NCBI RefSeq assembly: GCF_016863475.1
Contig: NZ_BOOY01000005.1
Coordinates: 124,001-188,000, forward strand
Origin: Spirilliplanes yamanashiensis
Lineage (GTDB): Bacteria > Actinomycetota > Actinomycetes > Mycobacteriales > Micromonosporaceae
Length of the DNA stretch: 64,000 bases
Direction: 5' to 3'
This document shows positions 42,986-52,980 of the stretch, piece after piece. A program made the position numbers and the translations under genes. Below the pieces are notes generated by a model. It was not told where the DNA came from, did no database searches, and worked only from the letters and a program-made list of their open reading frames with translations. Numbering within the stretch: the stretch's first letter is position 1; each line of letters starts with the position of its first letter.

Positions 42986-43812
42986 GGCCGCGAGCCGGGC
43001 GTCTGCACCGCGCGGGCGCCGTACGCGACGCCCGCCGCCAGCGCCGCGGCCCGGTCCGCGCCGCCCAGCCACGCCGCGAGCAGGCCGGCCGCGAAGGCGT
43101 CACCGGCGCCCGTGGCGTCGAGCACCGGCACGTCCCGCGCAGGGCAGTGCTCCGTACCCCAGGAGGCGCCCGCGGCGCCGCGCTTGACGACCACCTCGCG
43201 GGCGAGGGTGTGCACGTCGCCGAGGACGGCGGCCTCGTCGTCGTTGGCGAGCAGCAGGTCGGCGCCGCGGACCCAGCCGGCGAAGCCGGGGGTGCGGCGC
43301 AGCGGGCCGGCGGAGGCCGCGTCGACGCTGACGGTGAGGCCGCGGGCGCGGGCGGCGGCCAGGGCGTGCCGGCCCGCCGGGCGCGACGCCGCGTCGAGCA
43401 GCACGTACCCCGACAGGTGCAGGTGCGTGGCGGCGGGGGCCGCGGCCAGGCCGGCGTCCACGTCGGCGGGGGACAGGCGCAGGTTCGCGCCGCGGTCCGC
43501 GATCATCGTGCGTTCGCCGGCGGCCGCCAGCACCAGCACGGTGCCGGTCCGGTCCGGGTACGCGCGCACCGCGCACCGCACCCCGGCGGCCGTCAGCTCG
43601 GCGACCCGGTCGCGGCCCTCGGCGTCGTCGCCGACAGCGGCCACCAGCGTGACCGCGCAGCCGGCCGCGGCGAGCCAGGCGGCCGTGTTCGCGGCCTGGC
43701 CGCCGCCGGTGAAGCGGATGGTGCCGGTGGTGTCGGTGCCCGGCTCGGGCGGCCCGGCGGTCAGCGCCAGGACGTCGGTGACCAGGTCGCCGACGACGAC
43801 CAGGTCAGGCAT
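42982..43812 (-). CDS. PfkB-family sugar kinase, likely pseudouridine kinase
   Basis: Phosphorylates a nucleoside or sugar. The 276-residue ribokinase-fold protein has the N-terminal VVVGDLVTDVLAL, the substrate loop TGGGQAANTAAWLAA and the anion-hole motif LDATGAGDAFAAGLL with catalytic Asp. It starts 8 bp inside the end of the psuG gene, so the likely substrate is pseudouridine, giving pseudouridine 5'-phosphate that PsuG then cleaves. That specificity is inferred from the operon only. Confidence 0.88.
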   Translation of the reverse strand: MPDLVVVGDLVTDVLALTAGPPEPGTDTTGTIRFTGGGQAANTAAWLAAAGCAVTLVAAVGDDAEGRDRVAELTAAGVRCAVRAYPDRTGTVLVLAAAGERTMIADRGANLRLSPADVDAGLAAAPAATHLHLSGYVLLDAASRPAGRHALAAARARGLTVSVDAASAGPLRRTPGFAGWVRGADLLLANDDEAAVLGDVHTLAREVVVKRGAAGASWGTEHCPARDVPVLDATGAGDAFAAGLLAAWLGGADRAAALAAGVAYGARAVQTPGSRP

Positions 43813-44728
43813 CCGCGACGGCGATGCGGGCCGCCAGGTCGGCGTTGCGCAGGATGACCCGGACGTTCACGGCCAGGCTGCGGCCCTGCGTCGCGGCGTG
43901 GAAGTGCGACAGCAGGAACGGCGTGACCGCCTTGCCCGTGACGCCCTCGCGCGCCAGCAGCCGCAGGCCCTCGGCGAGGGTGCGGTCGTGCAGCTCCGGG
44001 TCGAGCTGCTCGTCGACGCCCAGCGCGTTGCTCAGCACCAGCGCGCCGTCGTGCACGCCCTGCGCGCGCCGGGCCGCCATCGCCGCCGCGACCTGCTCGG
44101 GGGAGTCCAGCGACCAGTCCAGGTCGAAGCCGCTGTCGGTGACGAAGAACCCGCCGAAGCGGCGGCTGCCGTAGCCCGCGACGGCCACGCCGAGGGTCTC
44201 CAGGCGCTCCAGGGTGGCGCCCACGTCGAGGATCGACTTGACGCCGGCGCACACCACCACGATCGGCGTGCGGGCCAGCGTGACCAGGTCGGCCGACTCG
44301 TCGTAGGTGACATTGGCCTCACGGTGCACCCCGCCGAGGCCGCCGGTGGCGAACACGCCGATGCCCGCGGAGGCCGCGATCGCGCTCGTGGCGGCGACCG
44401 TGGTGGCCCCGTCGGCGCCCCGGGCCGCGGCGACGGCCAGGTCCCGCACGGACAGCTTGGCCACCTCGCCGCCCGCCGCCAGCCGCTCGATCTCGGCGTC
44501 GCTCAGGCCCACGACCAGCTCGCCCGCCACCATGCCGATCGTGGCGGGCACGGCGCCCGCCGCGCGGACCGTCTGCTCGATCTCGCGCGCCACCCGCAGG
44601 TTGTCCGGGCGGGGCAGGCCGTGCGACACGATGGTGCTCTCCAGGGCCACGATCGGGTGGCCGGCCCGGCGCGCCGCGAGCACGTGGTCGCCGTACCGGA
44701 CGGAAAAATCGCGTGTTGATCCGCTCAC
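43805..44728 (-). CDS. psuG: Pseudouridine-5'-phosphate glycosidase PsuG
   Basis: Cleaves the C-C bond of pseudouridine 5'-phosphate to uracil and ribose 5-phosphate. The 307-residue protein has LESTIVSHGLPRPDNLRVAR, ATIGMVAGELVVGLSDAEIE, the KLSVRDLA lysine, GATTVAATSAIAASAGIGVF, FATGGLGGVHR and the substrate loop VCAGVKSILDVGATLE. GTG 44728 is preceded by TACCGT at 7 bases and looks leaderless. It overlaps the kinase gene by 8 bp, giving a complete pseudouridine catabolic pair. Confidence 0.96.
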   Translation of the reverse strand: MSGSTRDFSVRYGDHVLAARRAGHPIVALESTIVSHGLPRPDNLRVAREIEQTVRAAGAVPATIGMVAGELVVGLSDAEIERLAAGGEVAKLSVRDLAVAAARGADGATTVAATSAIAASAGIGVFATGGLGGVHREANVTYDESADLVTLARTPIVVVCAGVKSILDVGATLERLETLGVAVAGYGSRRFGGFFVTDSGFDLDWSLDSPEQVAAAMAARRAQGVHDGALVLSNALGVDEQLDPELHDRTLAEGLRLLAREGVTGKAVTPFLLSHFHAATQGRSLAVNVRVILRNADLAARIAVADA

Positions 44729-44735
44729 GTTGGCT

Positions 44736-44741
44736 ACGGTA
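44736..44741 (-). promoter_or_regulatory. -10 hexamer TACCGT of the psuG promoter
   Basis: On the minus strand TACCGT is 7 bases before GTG 44728 with no ribosome binding site between them. Confidence 0.45.
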
Positions 44742-44874
44742 CGGGCAGCCCCGGCCCGGGCCGATCGTTGGACCGCTCGCGCGTGAGCTGTCAAACTCGG
44801 GGGTTGGAGCTTCTGCCGCCGTGCTCGGGGGACCTCGGCGGGCCGACACAGCAGGAAACGAAGGGTGAATAGCC

Positions 44875-45093
44875 GTGAGCACGCAGATCCTCGAGCGTCC
44901 GGAGACGCGGGACGCCGACACCGGTCCGGAGATGTTCCACTACGTGCGTAAGGACAAGATCGCCGAAAGCGCCGTGATGGGCACGTACGTCGTCGCGCTG
45001 TGCGGCGACAAGTTCCCGGTGACGAAGTCGCCGAAGCCCGGCTCGCCGGTCTGCCCGGCGTGCAAGGAGATCTACGAGTCGATGAAGCACTGA
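44875..45093 (+). CDS. DUF3039 small protein
   Basis: Protein of 72 residues of the DUF3039 family, restricted to actinobacteria. It has MFHYVRKDKIAESAVMGTYV, ALCGDKFPVTKSP and a terminal CPACKEIY; Cys in ALCG and CPAC suggests a zinc site. Function unknown. GTG 44875 follows GAAGGGTGAA. It is divergent from psuG and lies 13 bp upstream of the TRIC gene. Confidence 0.88.
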   Translation: MSTQILERPETRDADTGPEMFHYVRKDKIAESAVMGTYVVALCGDKFPVTKSPKPGSPVCPACKEIYESMKH

Positions 45094-45106
45094 CGCTGCT
45101 CCGTCC

Positions 45107-45724
45107 TTGAATCTCGGCACCGGCCTGCTGCTGGCCGACCTCGCCGGTGTCGCCGTCTTCGCCGCCTCGGGCGGCTCGGCGGCCGTCGCCAAACGGCTCG
45201 ACCTGTTCGGCGTCGTCTTCGTCGGCTTCGTGGCCGCCCTCGGCGGCGGAATCGTGCGCGACCTCGTCATCGGCGAGGTCCCGCCGCTCGCCTTCGCCGA
45301 CTGGCGCTACGCCGTCACGGCGGCGGTCGCCTCCGCCGCCGTCTTCTGGCTCCACCCCCAGCTGGCCCGGCTGCGCCGCACCGTCCTGGTGCTCGACGCG
45401 GCCGGCCTGGGCCTGTTCACCGTCACCGGCACCGTCAAGGCCCTCGAGGCCGGCGTGCCGCCGGTCGGCGCCTGCATCGCCGGCATGCTCAGCGGCATCG
45501 GCGGCGGCGTGGGCCGCGACCTGCTGACCGGTGAGATCCCGATCGTCCTCCAGCGCGAGATCTACGCCGTGGCCGCCCTGCTGGGCGCCGTCGCGGTGGC
45601 GGTGCTCGTCGTCCTGGGGGTGGCCGGGCCGCTGCCGCTGGCGGCCGCGGCGGCGCTGGTCATCGGGCTGCGCCTGGTCGCGCTGCGGCGGCGCTGGTCG
45701 GCCCCGCAGGCGGGACCGGCCTGA
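45107..45724 (+). CDS. Trimeric intracellular cation channel (TRIC/UPF0126) family protein
   Basis: Membrane protein of 205 residues with seven helices in two UPF0126 repeats. Each repeat has the GGG-x(3)-RD motif: LGGGIVRDLVIGEVPP and GIGGGVGRDLLTGEIPIVLQ. Prokaryotic TRIC homologues form potassium-permeable homotrimers. The start appears to be TTG 45107, because no ATG or GTG is available before the first helix LLLADLAGVAVFAASGG. It is probably co-transcribed with the DUF3039 gene. Confidence 0.9.
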   Translation: MNLGTGLLLADLAGVAVFAASGGSAAVAKRLDLFGVVFVGFVAALGGGIVRDLVIGEVPPLAFADWRYAVTAAVASAAVFWLHPQLARLRRTVLVLDAAGLGLFTVTGTVKALEAGVPPVGACIAGMLSGIGGGVGRDLLTGEIPIVLQREIYAVAALLGAVAVAVLVVLGVAGPLPLAAAAALVIGLRLVALRRRWSAPQAGPA

Positions 45725-45802
45725 CACGCCGGGCGCCGGCCGCGCCGCCCGCCCCGGCGTGACCACGTTCGCACCATGCGGCGCATCCGCCACGCCCGCC
45801 GC

Positions 45803-45847
45803 TATGCTGGGGAACGCCTTCGCGCCCCCGCGGCGCGGGGGCGTTTT
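45803..45847 (+). promoter_or_regulatory. Possible promoter followed by attenuator/terminator hairpin before the helicase gene
   Basis: TATGCT (45803-45808) is a good -10 element. About 15 bases later CGCCCCCGC pairs with GCGGGGGCG (45823-45843), followed by TTTT. AACGCC at 45813 can pair alternatively with GGCGTT at 45840, offering a competing structure. The hairpin lies about 105 bp before the helicase start and could also terminate the TRIC mRNA. Confidence 0.45.
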
Positions 45848-45950
45848 GGTGCCGGGCCCCGGCGCCGCCGTGCCCGGTCCGCCGGCCCGCCGGGGCCGCC
45901 CGCCGGCCGGGCCGCCGCCGTCCGCCGCCATCGAGGGGAGCTTCGACCGC

Positions 45951-47675
45951 GTGAGCCCGCCGTTGCCCGCCCTGGAGACCTTCCCGCCGCTGCGTGCCTG
46001 GCAGCGCAAGGCGCTCGTGGACTACCTCCGCAAGCGCTCGGACGACTTCATGGCGGTCGCGACCCCGGGCGCCGGCAAGACCACGTTCGCGCTGCGCATC
46101 GCCGCCGAGCTGCTCGCCGACCGCACCGTCGAGGCCGTCACCGTCGTGTGCCCGACGGAGCACCTCAAGGTGCAGTGGGCGGCCGCCGCCGCCCGGGTCG
46201 GCATCCAGCTCGACCCGTCGTTCCGCAACGCCGACATCCACTCGTCGCACGACTTCCACGGGGCGGTGCTGACGTACGCGCAGGTCGGCATGGCGCCCGC
46301 CGTGCACCGGCGGCGCACGATGACGCGCCGCACGATGGTGATCCTGGACGAGGTGCACCACGCCGGCGACTCCCGTTCGTGGGGCGACGGGGTCAAGGCG
46401 GCGTTCGAGCCGGCCGTGCGGCGGCTGATGCTGACGGGCACGCCGTTCCGGTCCGACGACAACCCGATCCCGTTCGTGAACTACGAGCGGGGCCTGGACG
46501 GCCTCCAGCGGTCCCGTTCCGACTCGGCGTACGGCTACGCGGACGCGCTGCGCGACGGCGTCGTCCGGCCGGTCATCTTCCTGGCGTACTCCGGCGAGAC
46601 CCGGTGGCGCACCAGCGCGGGCGACGAGCTGGCCGCCCGCCTGGGCGAGCCGATGACCAAGGACCTGGTGGCGCAGGCCTGGCGCACGGCGCTGGACCCG
46701 CGCGGCGACTGGATGCCGGCGGTGCTGCGGGCGGCCGACAACCGGCTGACGAAGCTGCGCGAGCACGGCATGGCCGACGCGGGCGGCCTGGTCATCGCCA
46801 GCGACCAGCAGACGGCCCGGGCGTACGCGAAGCTCATCACCGACCTGACCGGCGAGAAGGCCGAGGTGGTGCTGTCGGACGACGCGGGCGCGTCGGCGCG
46901 CATCGCCTCGTTCGCGGCGTCGCAGCAGCGCTGGCTGGTCGCGGTGCGGATGGTGTCGGAGGGCGTCGACATCCCGCGCCTGGCCGTCGGCGTGTACGCC
47001 ACCAGCGCCTCCACCCCGCTGTTCTTCGCGCAGGCCATCGGGCGTTTCGTGCGGGCCCGCCGGCAGGGCGAGACGGCGACGGTGTTCCTGCCGAGCGTGC
47101 CGCACCTGCTGGGGCTGGCCGAGGAGATGGAGGCGCAGCGCGACCACGTGCTGGGCGCCCCGAAGGACCCGGACGGCCTCGACGACGCCCTGCTGGAGCG
47201 GGCGCAGCAGACGGAGGACGCCAGCGGCGAGCTGGAGAAGCGGTTCGAGGCGCTGTCGGCGACGGCGGAACTCGACCAGGTGATCTTCGACGGCGCGTCG
47301 TTCGGCATGGGCGCGCTGACGGGCACGCCCGAGGAGGAGGAGTACCTGGGCCTGCCGGGCCTGCTCACCGCCGACCAGGTGTCGGTGCTGCTGAGCAAGC
47401 GCCAGGCGGAGCAGCTGGCCGCCCAGAAGCGGTCCCGCGTCGGCGCGCCCGCGCAGGCGGCGGAGCAGCGGGCGGCGCCGGTGCTGACGGCGGGGGAGCG
47501 GCGGGTGGCGCTGCGCCGCCAGCTGAACAACCTGGTGGCGTCGCACCACCACCGCACCGGCCTGCCGCACGGCAAGATCCACGCCGAGTTGCGCCGGCTG
47601 TGCGGCGGCCCGCCGAGCGCCCAGGCGACGATCGAACAGCTCGAGGAGCGGATCGCCACCATCCAGACGATGTAA
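45951..47675 (+). CDS. DEAD/DEAH-box superfamily 2 helicase
   Basis: Nucleic acid-dependent ATPase of 574 residues. Helicase core: Q-like WQRKALVDYLRK, Walker A ATPGAGKTTFALRIA, DEVHH (DEVH box), motif III LTGTPFRSD, then the second RecA domain with VRMVSEGVDIPRLAVGVYAT and arginine finger region QAIGRFVRARR. The C-terminal 170 residues are helical with a HHRTGLPHGKIHAELRRLCG motif. Resembles XPB/ERCC3- or RapA-distant actinobacterial helicases of unclear function. GTG 45951 has GAGGGGAG upstream. Confidence 0.9.
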   Translation: MSPPLPALETFPPLRAWQRKALVDYLRKRSDDFMAVATPGAGKTTFALRIAAELLADRTVEAVTVVCPTEHLKVQWAAAAARVGIQLDPSFRNADIHSSHDFHGAVLTYAQVGMAPAVHRRRTMTRRTMVILDEVHHAGDSRSWGDGVKAAFEPAVRRLMLTGTPFRSDDNPIPFVNYERGLDGLQRSRSDSAYGYADALRDGVVRPVIFLAYSGETRWRTSAGDELAARLGEPMTKDLVAQAWRTALDPRGDWMPAVLRAADNRLTKLREHGMADAGGLVIASDQQTARAYAKLITDLTGEKAEVVLSDDAGASARIASFAASQQRWLVAVRMVSEGVDIPRLAVGVYATSASTPLFFAQAIGRFVRARRQGETATVFLPSVPHLLGLAEEMEAQRDHVLGAPKDPDGLDDALLERAQQTEDASGELEKRFEALSATAELDQVIFDGASFGMGALTGTPEEEEYLGLPGLLTADQVSVLLSKRQAEQLAAQKRSRVGAPAQAAEQRAAPVLTAGERRVALRRQLNNLVASHHHRTGLPHGKIHAELRRLCGGPPSAQATIEQLEERIATIQTM

Positions 47676-47704
47676 AGCGGGCTTGACGTAAAGCCGACTT
47701 GACG
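47673..47704 (+). repeat. Two tandem 16-bp repeats in a promoter
   Basis: TAAAGCGGGCTTGACG (47673-47688) is followed directly by TAAAGCCGACTTGACG (47689-47704), differing at 2 positions. They span the -35 and spacer of the promoter for the membrane protein/XRE pair and are a likely operator. Confidence 0.7.
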
Positions 47705-47711
47705 TCAGGAT
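47683..47711 (+). promoter_or_regulatory. Promoter of the membrane protein/XRE operon
   Basis: TTGACG (47683-47688), a 17-bp spacer and CAGGAT (47706-47711) precede ATG 47719 by 7 bases. This is the best-formed -35/-10 pair in the window and suggests a leaderless mRNA. Confidence 0.65.
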
Positions 47712-47718
47712 CGGTGGC

Positions 47719-48210
47719 ATGACAGCCAACACCCTCGACCGCATCGTCGCCTGGAGCTTCGACCCCGACCTGTACGGCGACGAGCGCGAGCGCCTGCGCT
47801 GGCTCGAAGGCACCGCCCTGGCCGCCGGCCTGCAGTGGATCGGCATCCCGGCCGCCGCCGCCGTGCTCGTGTGGACCCTCGGCCGCCCCGCCGTGCTCCC
47901 GCTCGCCGTCGTCCTCGCGGTGCTCTACGTGCCGATCGTCCTGTGCCAGGTGTACGTCAGCCGCCGCCGCGTGGAGACCGTGCCGAAGCGCTGGACCCTC
48001 AAGCGCGTCGCGCTCACCGCCGCGACCGTCGTGCCGTACGTCGCCTTCATCCTCGGCTGCTCGGCCGCCTACGCCCCCGCCAGCTTCGCCCGCGGCATGG
48101 GCCAGGGGGCGATCGCGGGCATCGCGCTCGCCGTGGTGATGTTCGCCGTGCAGACCCGGCGCCGCAACCGCCGCGACGCCGCCGCCGCGGCGGGCGGGGA
48201 CGAGGACTGA
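47719..48210 (+). CDS. Membrane protein paired with an XRE regulator
   Basis: Protein of 163 residues with about four helices: LQWIGIPAAAAVLVWTLG, VLPLAVVLAVLYVPIVLCQV, LTAATVVPYVAFILGCSAAY and GAIAGIALAVVMFAVQT, plus a basic C-terminal tail. No family function is known. Small membrane proteins followed directly by a YozG-like XRE gene are common in actinobacteria and firmicutes. Its stop overlaps the regulator start by 1 bp (TGATG). The promoter holds tandem 16-bp repeats. Confidence 0.78.
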   Translation: MTANTLDRIVAWSFDPDLYGDERERLRWLEGTALAAGLQWIGIPAAAAVLVWTLGRPAVLPLAVVLAVLYVPIVLCQVYVSRRRVETVPKRWTLKRVALTAATVVPYVAFILGCSAAYAPASFARGMGQGAIAGIALAVVMFAVQTRRRNRRDAAAAAGGDED

Positions 48211-48470
48211 TGGCCCCCGTCCGCGCCGCGGAGACCGACGGCGCCGTCGGCGCCCGCATCAGGGCGGCCCGCCGGGCGGCCGGGCTCACCCAGCAGGACC
48301 TCGCCGCCGCCGTACAGGTGAGCCGGCAGACCGTCATCGCGATGGAGACCGGCGACTACGCGCCGTCGGTGTACCTGGCCCTCAAGGTGGCCCAGCGGCT
48401 CGGCGTCACCGTCGAGGATCTGTGGGGACATGGCGAAGGGGCGCCCCCCACACCGGGGACGCCCCTTTGA
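48210..48470 (+). CDS. XRE-family helix-turn-helix regulator (YozG-like)
   Basis: Cro/CI-type DNA-binding protein of 86 residues: RIRAARRAAGLTQQDLAAAV, QVSRQTVIAMETGDYAPSVY, LALKVAQRLGVTVEDLW. There is no effector domain, as in the YozG/YlpA group. It is translated from a start overlapping the membrane protein stop and probably represses the shared promoter through the repeats at 47673-47704. The C-terminus is Pro/Gly-rich. Confidence 0.88.
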   Translation: MAPVRAAETDGAVGARIRAARRAAGLTQQDLAAAVQVSRQTVIAMETGDYAPSVYLALKVAQRLGVTVEDLWGHGEGAPPTPGTPL

Positions 48471-48491
48471 AGCTCGATCAGGAGTAGGGCC

Positions 48492-48725
48492 TCAGTTCGC
48501 CATCATGTCGGCGCCGCGCCAGCTGAATTCCGGGTCCGCCGCGAACTGCACGGTGATCTTGACCAGGTCGTCAGCGTACTTGTTGGCGTGGTGGCCGCAG
48601 AACACCAGTTCGCTCCCGCCCGCGAGGGTGATGCGGAGCTTGCCGGCCGCGTTGCAGCGGTCGCACCGTTCATCGGCAGCCGGACCGGCCACCGTTCCCG
48701 CCGGCGGCGTGAGAGTCGGGTTCAT
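48492..48725 (-). CDS. DUF7455 small zinc-binding protein
   Basis: Protein of 77 residues with the DUF7455 signature: CDRCNAAGKLRITLAGGSEL, then FCGHHANKY. The two Cys of CDRC and the Cys-Gly-His-His resemble a zinc ribbon. It is actinobacteria-specific, usually found near sigA, and of unknown function. ATG 48725 has GAGGAGG upstream. It converges with the XRE gene. Confidence 0.85.
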   Translation of the reverse strand: MNPTLTPPAGTVAGPAADERCDRCNAAGKLRITLAGGSELVFCGHHANKYADDLVKITVQFAADPEFSWRGADMMAN

Positions 48726-48918
48726 CGCCTTCCTCCTCTGTTCGTCACCGATGAACAAGTTCCTCGGTTGTCGCTCACCCATCGTCCAACACCCTGGCTG
48801 GGTGTGGCCTTCCCACTGTGCCCCGGGGGGACCGAGGTCACACGTGGTGGGCTTCAGTGTGCCGTGCCCCAAGGGTGCCACGTCAACGATCTCTTTCGCA
48901 CATCCGGTTGTCCACCAC

Positions 48919-48951
48919 GCGCACTTGTGCGCCTGGTGTCCATATGGACAC
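48919..48951. terminator. Two adjacent perfect palindromes downstream of sigA
   Basis: GCGCACTTGTGCGC (48919-48932) and GTGTCCATATGGACAC (48936-48951) are perfect palindromes 3 bp apart, 20 bp beyond the sigA stop. They may terminate sigA or act as operators for the DUF7455 gene 200 bp downstream. The rest of the 245-bp gap has a weaker stem ACACCC/GGGTGT at 48789-48805. Confidence 0.5.
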
Positions 48952-48970
48952 GCACCGTTGACGCTTCGGA

Positions 48971-50575
<1,605 letters not shown>

Positions 50576-50841
50576 GAAAGACCTTCCGGAGGCAGGTTGT
50601 TGAACACGGCCGTCGCCGACGCAGCGCGCGGCGGCGGGGCTGGCCGGTGTCGGTGTGTGACCCCCGTGTCGCGAACCCGCCCGAGGGGGGAGCTGTCCGT
50701 GGCGCGTGGGCAGGCGTGAATTGTAGCGCCGTCGCCGGTCGATCTCGCGACGCAGCACGCCACCGGCTCGTCGCGGGGTCGCCGGGCACCAGCTTATCGG
50801 GTGCCGGGAAGATGGTGGAGGCCGAAGGGGGAGTGGTGATC

Positions 50842-51663
50842 GTGGCATCGAACGCCGTCGGGCCGGCGCCCGGGGAGTTGCTGGCCGTCGCGGTGGAGGT
50901 GGCGGACCGCGCGGCGCGGACCGCCCGGCGCATGCGCGCCGAGGCCATCACCGACGTGTCGACCAAGACCACCGACACGGACGTGGTGACCGCCGCCGAC
51001 CGTGCCGTCGAACGGCAGGTGGTCGAGGAGCTGCGCCGGTTGCGGCCCGGCGACACCGTCCTCGGTGAGGAGTACGGCGGGGCCGCGGCCGGCGACGACG
51101 GCGGGGTCCGCTGGATCGTCGACCCGATCGACGGCACCGTCAACTACCTCTACGGCCTGCCGCAGTACGCGGTCTCGCTGGCGGCCGAGGTGGACGGCAC
51201 CGTGGTGGCCGGCGTCGTGCGCAACGCGGCCACCGGTGCCGAGTGGACGGCCACACTGGGCGGTGGCGCGTTCCGCGAGGGGCGGCGGCTGCGCGGCTCG
51301 GCCCGCACCACCCTCGACCAGACGCTGCTGGGCACCGGGTTCGGCTACGACCCGGCCCGCCGCGCCCACCAGGGCGCCGTGCTGGCCCGGCTCCTGCCGC
51401 GGGTGCGCGACATCCGGCGCTTCGGCGCGGCCGCGCTCGACCTGTGCATGGCGGCGGAGGGCGCGCTGGACGCGTACTTCGAGAAGGGCCTGAACCCGTG
51501 GGACCACGCGGCCGGCGGCCTGGTGGCGCTGGAGGCGGGGCTGGTGGTCTCCGGGCTCGGCGGGGTGCCGGCCGGGCCGGACATGCTGGTGGCGGCGCCG
51601 CCGGCGATCTTCGCCGAGCTGCACGACCTGCTGACCGAGGTGGACGCCGCCGGCGGCCCGTGA
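50842..51663 (+). CDS. Inositol monophosphatase family protein (SuhB-like)
   Basis: Mg-dependent phosphatase of 273 residues. It has the [10 protein letters not shown] segment, GEEYGG (metal-binding Glu-Glu), the [12 protein letters not shown] motif and the C-terminal [11 protein letters not shown]. It dephosphorylates inositol 1-phosphate or a similar ester, feeding phosphatidylinositol lipids in actinobacteria. GTG 50842 follows GGGGGA by about 9 bases; ATG 50812 in the same frame is an alternative. It is divergent from sigA, as is suhB in M. tuberculosis. Confidence 0.93.
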   Translation: MASNAVGPAPGELLAVAVEVADRAARTARRMRAEAITDVSTKTTDTDVVTAADRAVERQVVEELRRLRPGDTVLGEEYGGAAAGDDGGVRWIVDPIDGTVNYLYGLPQYAVSLAAEVDGTVVAGVVRNAATGAEWTATLGGGAFREGRRLRGSARTTLDQTLLGTGFGYDPARRAHQGAVLARLLPRVRDIRRFGAAALDLCMAAEGALDAYFEKGLNPWDHAAGGLVALEAGLVVSGLGGVPAGPDMLVAAPPAIFAELHDLLTEVDAAGGP

Positions 51664-51667
51664 CGGG

Positions 51668-52198
51668 TTACTGCGCGGCGTCGGCCGGGCAGGCGCCCGG
51701 CGGCAGGTCCGGCTGGCCCGACTCGACCAGCGCCTGGTTGACCTCGGTGAGGGTGGCGAGCTGGCGGAACTGGGTGCCGATGACCACGTCGACCAGGTCG
51801 TCGGTGCGCTTCGGGTTGTACTGCGTCTCGGCCTCGTTGAGGAAGTACGCGTCCAGCAGGTGCGCCGCGCCGACCGTCTTCGGGCCGAACCGCAGCACCG
51901 CGACCTTCTCCACCTGCTTGCGGTCGTTCTGCGGTTTCTGCGCCTGGAAGCCGCGGTTCTTGAAGTCCTCGGAGATCTGGGTGGCCCAGCCGTCGTTCTC
52001 GGTGGCGTTGAAGACCTTCATCTTGACCTCCTTCGGCTCCGGCAGCGTCAGGTTGGCCCGGGGCTGACCCTCGGCGCAGGTCTCGCCGGCCACGGCGCCG
52101 CGCTGCGTGTCGCGCACGATCGCCACCACGACGAAGATGACGGCGGCCACCGCGAGGACGCCGACGACGACGAGCGCCCGGACGCGCGCAAAGGTCAT
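51668..52198 (-). CDS. LytR C-terminal domain envelope protein (Cei-like)
   Basis: Protein of 176 residues with one N-terminal membrane helix (about residues 8-28) and an extracytoplasmic LytR_C domain: VKMKVFNATENDGWATQISE, DFKNRGFQAQ, VLRFGPKTVGAAHLLDAYFL and TDDLVDVVIGTQF. Cys near residues 41 and 170 may pair. The syntenic M. tuberculosis protein Rv2700 (Cei) supports envelope integrity, and a similar role is inferred. ATG 52198 has GGGAG upstream. It converges with the inositol phosphatase gene, whose stop is 4 bp away. Confidence 0.88.
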   Translation of the reverse strand: MTFARVRALVVVGVLAVAAVIFVVVAIVRDTQRGAVAGETCAEGQPRANLTLPEPKEVKMKVFNATENDGWATQISEDFKNRGFQAQKPQNDRKQVEKVAVLRFGPKTVGAAHLLDAYFLNEAETQYNPKRTDDLVDVVIGTQFRQLATLTEVNQALVESGQPDLPPGACPADAAQ

Positions 52199-52566
52199 GG
52201 TTCTGGCTCCCGGGTCGTGGCCGCTGGCGCGGGTGAGGCTGGTGAGGTGCTCCGAGCTGAGGTTAGCGTCTCGGGGCCAGCGGCGCGGAAACAGGCGACA
52301 GTTCCCGGCGTGCCGACCATGATCGGCGCGGGCGGCCCCCTACCGTGATGTCGCCTCGGTCACATCAGGAACAATGGCGTGCCGTTGCCCGTACCACCGC
52401 GAGCCGTCGGCGGTAAGGTGCAGCCGCCTGCCGGGGTGGTTTCTCCGGCGGCCCGGTGCCGGGGGGCGCCGGGGGACGTGGAAAAAGGCAGTGGCAACCG
52501 GGAACCGAAACACCGTCGCGAGCGTTGCATCCGCCAAGCGACACATCGAAACAGGAGAGTGAACCG
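52199..52566. other. Divergent intergenic region (368 bp)
   Basis: No gene is seen. Ribosome binding sites lie at both ends (GGGAG for the Cei-like gene on the minus strand, AGGAGAG for the DUF4193 gene). The centre has GC-rich stem-loop-prone sequence at 52430-52480. No convincing -35/-10 pair was found. Confidence 0.4.
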
Positions 52567-52863
52567 ATGGCCACCGACTACGACGCACCGCGTCGCGACG
52601 AGGTCGACCTCGGCGAGGACAGTCTCGAGGAGCTCAAGGCCCGCCGGACCGACGCCCAGTCGGGCGCGGTGGACGTCGACGAGATCGAAGTGGCCGAGAG
52701 CTTCGAGCTGCCGGGCGCCGACCTGGCCGACGAGGAGCTGACGGTCAAGGTGCTGCCGATGCAGACGGACGAGTTCCGCTGCTCGCGCTGCTTCCTCGTG
52801 CACCACCGCAGCCAGCTGGCGACCGAGCGCAACGGCGAACTGATCTGCCGCGAGTGCGCCTGA
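52567..52863 (+). CDS. DUF4193 zinc-ribbon protein
   Basis: Protein of 98 residues of the DUF4193 family. It has MATDYDAPRRDE, a long acidic middle, and a C-terminal zinc ribbon with CSRCFLVHHRSQLA and LICRECA. The family is near-universal in actinobacteria (Rv2699c in M. tuberculosis) and its function is unresolved. ATG 52567 is preceded by AGGAGAG. It probably forms its own transcription unit. Confidence 0.93.
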   Translation: MATDYDAPRRDEVDLGEDSLEELKARRTDAQSGAVDVDEIEVAESFELPGADLADEELTVKVLPMQTDEFRCSRCFLVHHRSQLATERNGELICRECA

Positions 52864-52980
52864 TCCGGCGCTGACGACCGCCGGCGCCGCACCCGTTCAC
52901 GAGTGCGGCGTCCGGCGGTTGCCTGCTTGACTCGAATGGGTAGAGGACACCCGGACGACGACGAGCCAGGAGGCCGCTGC

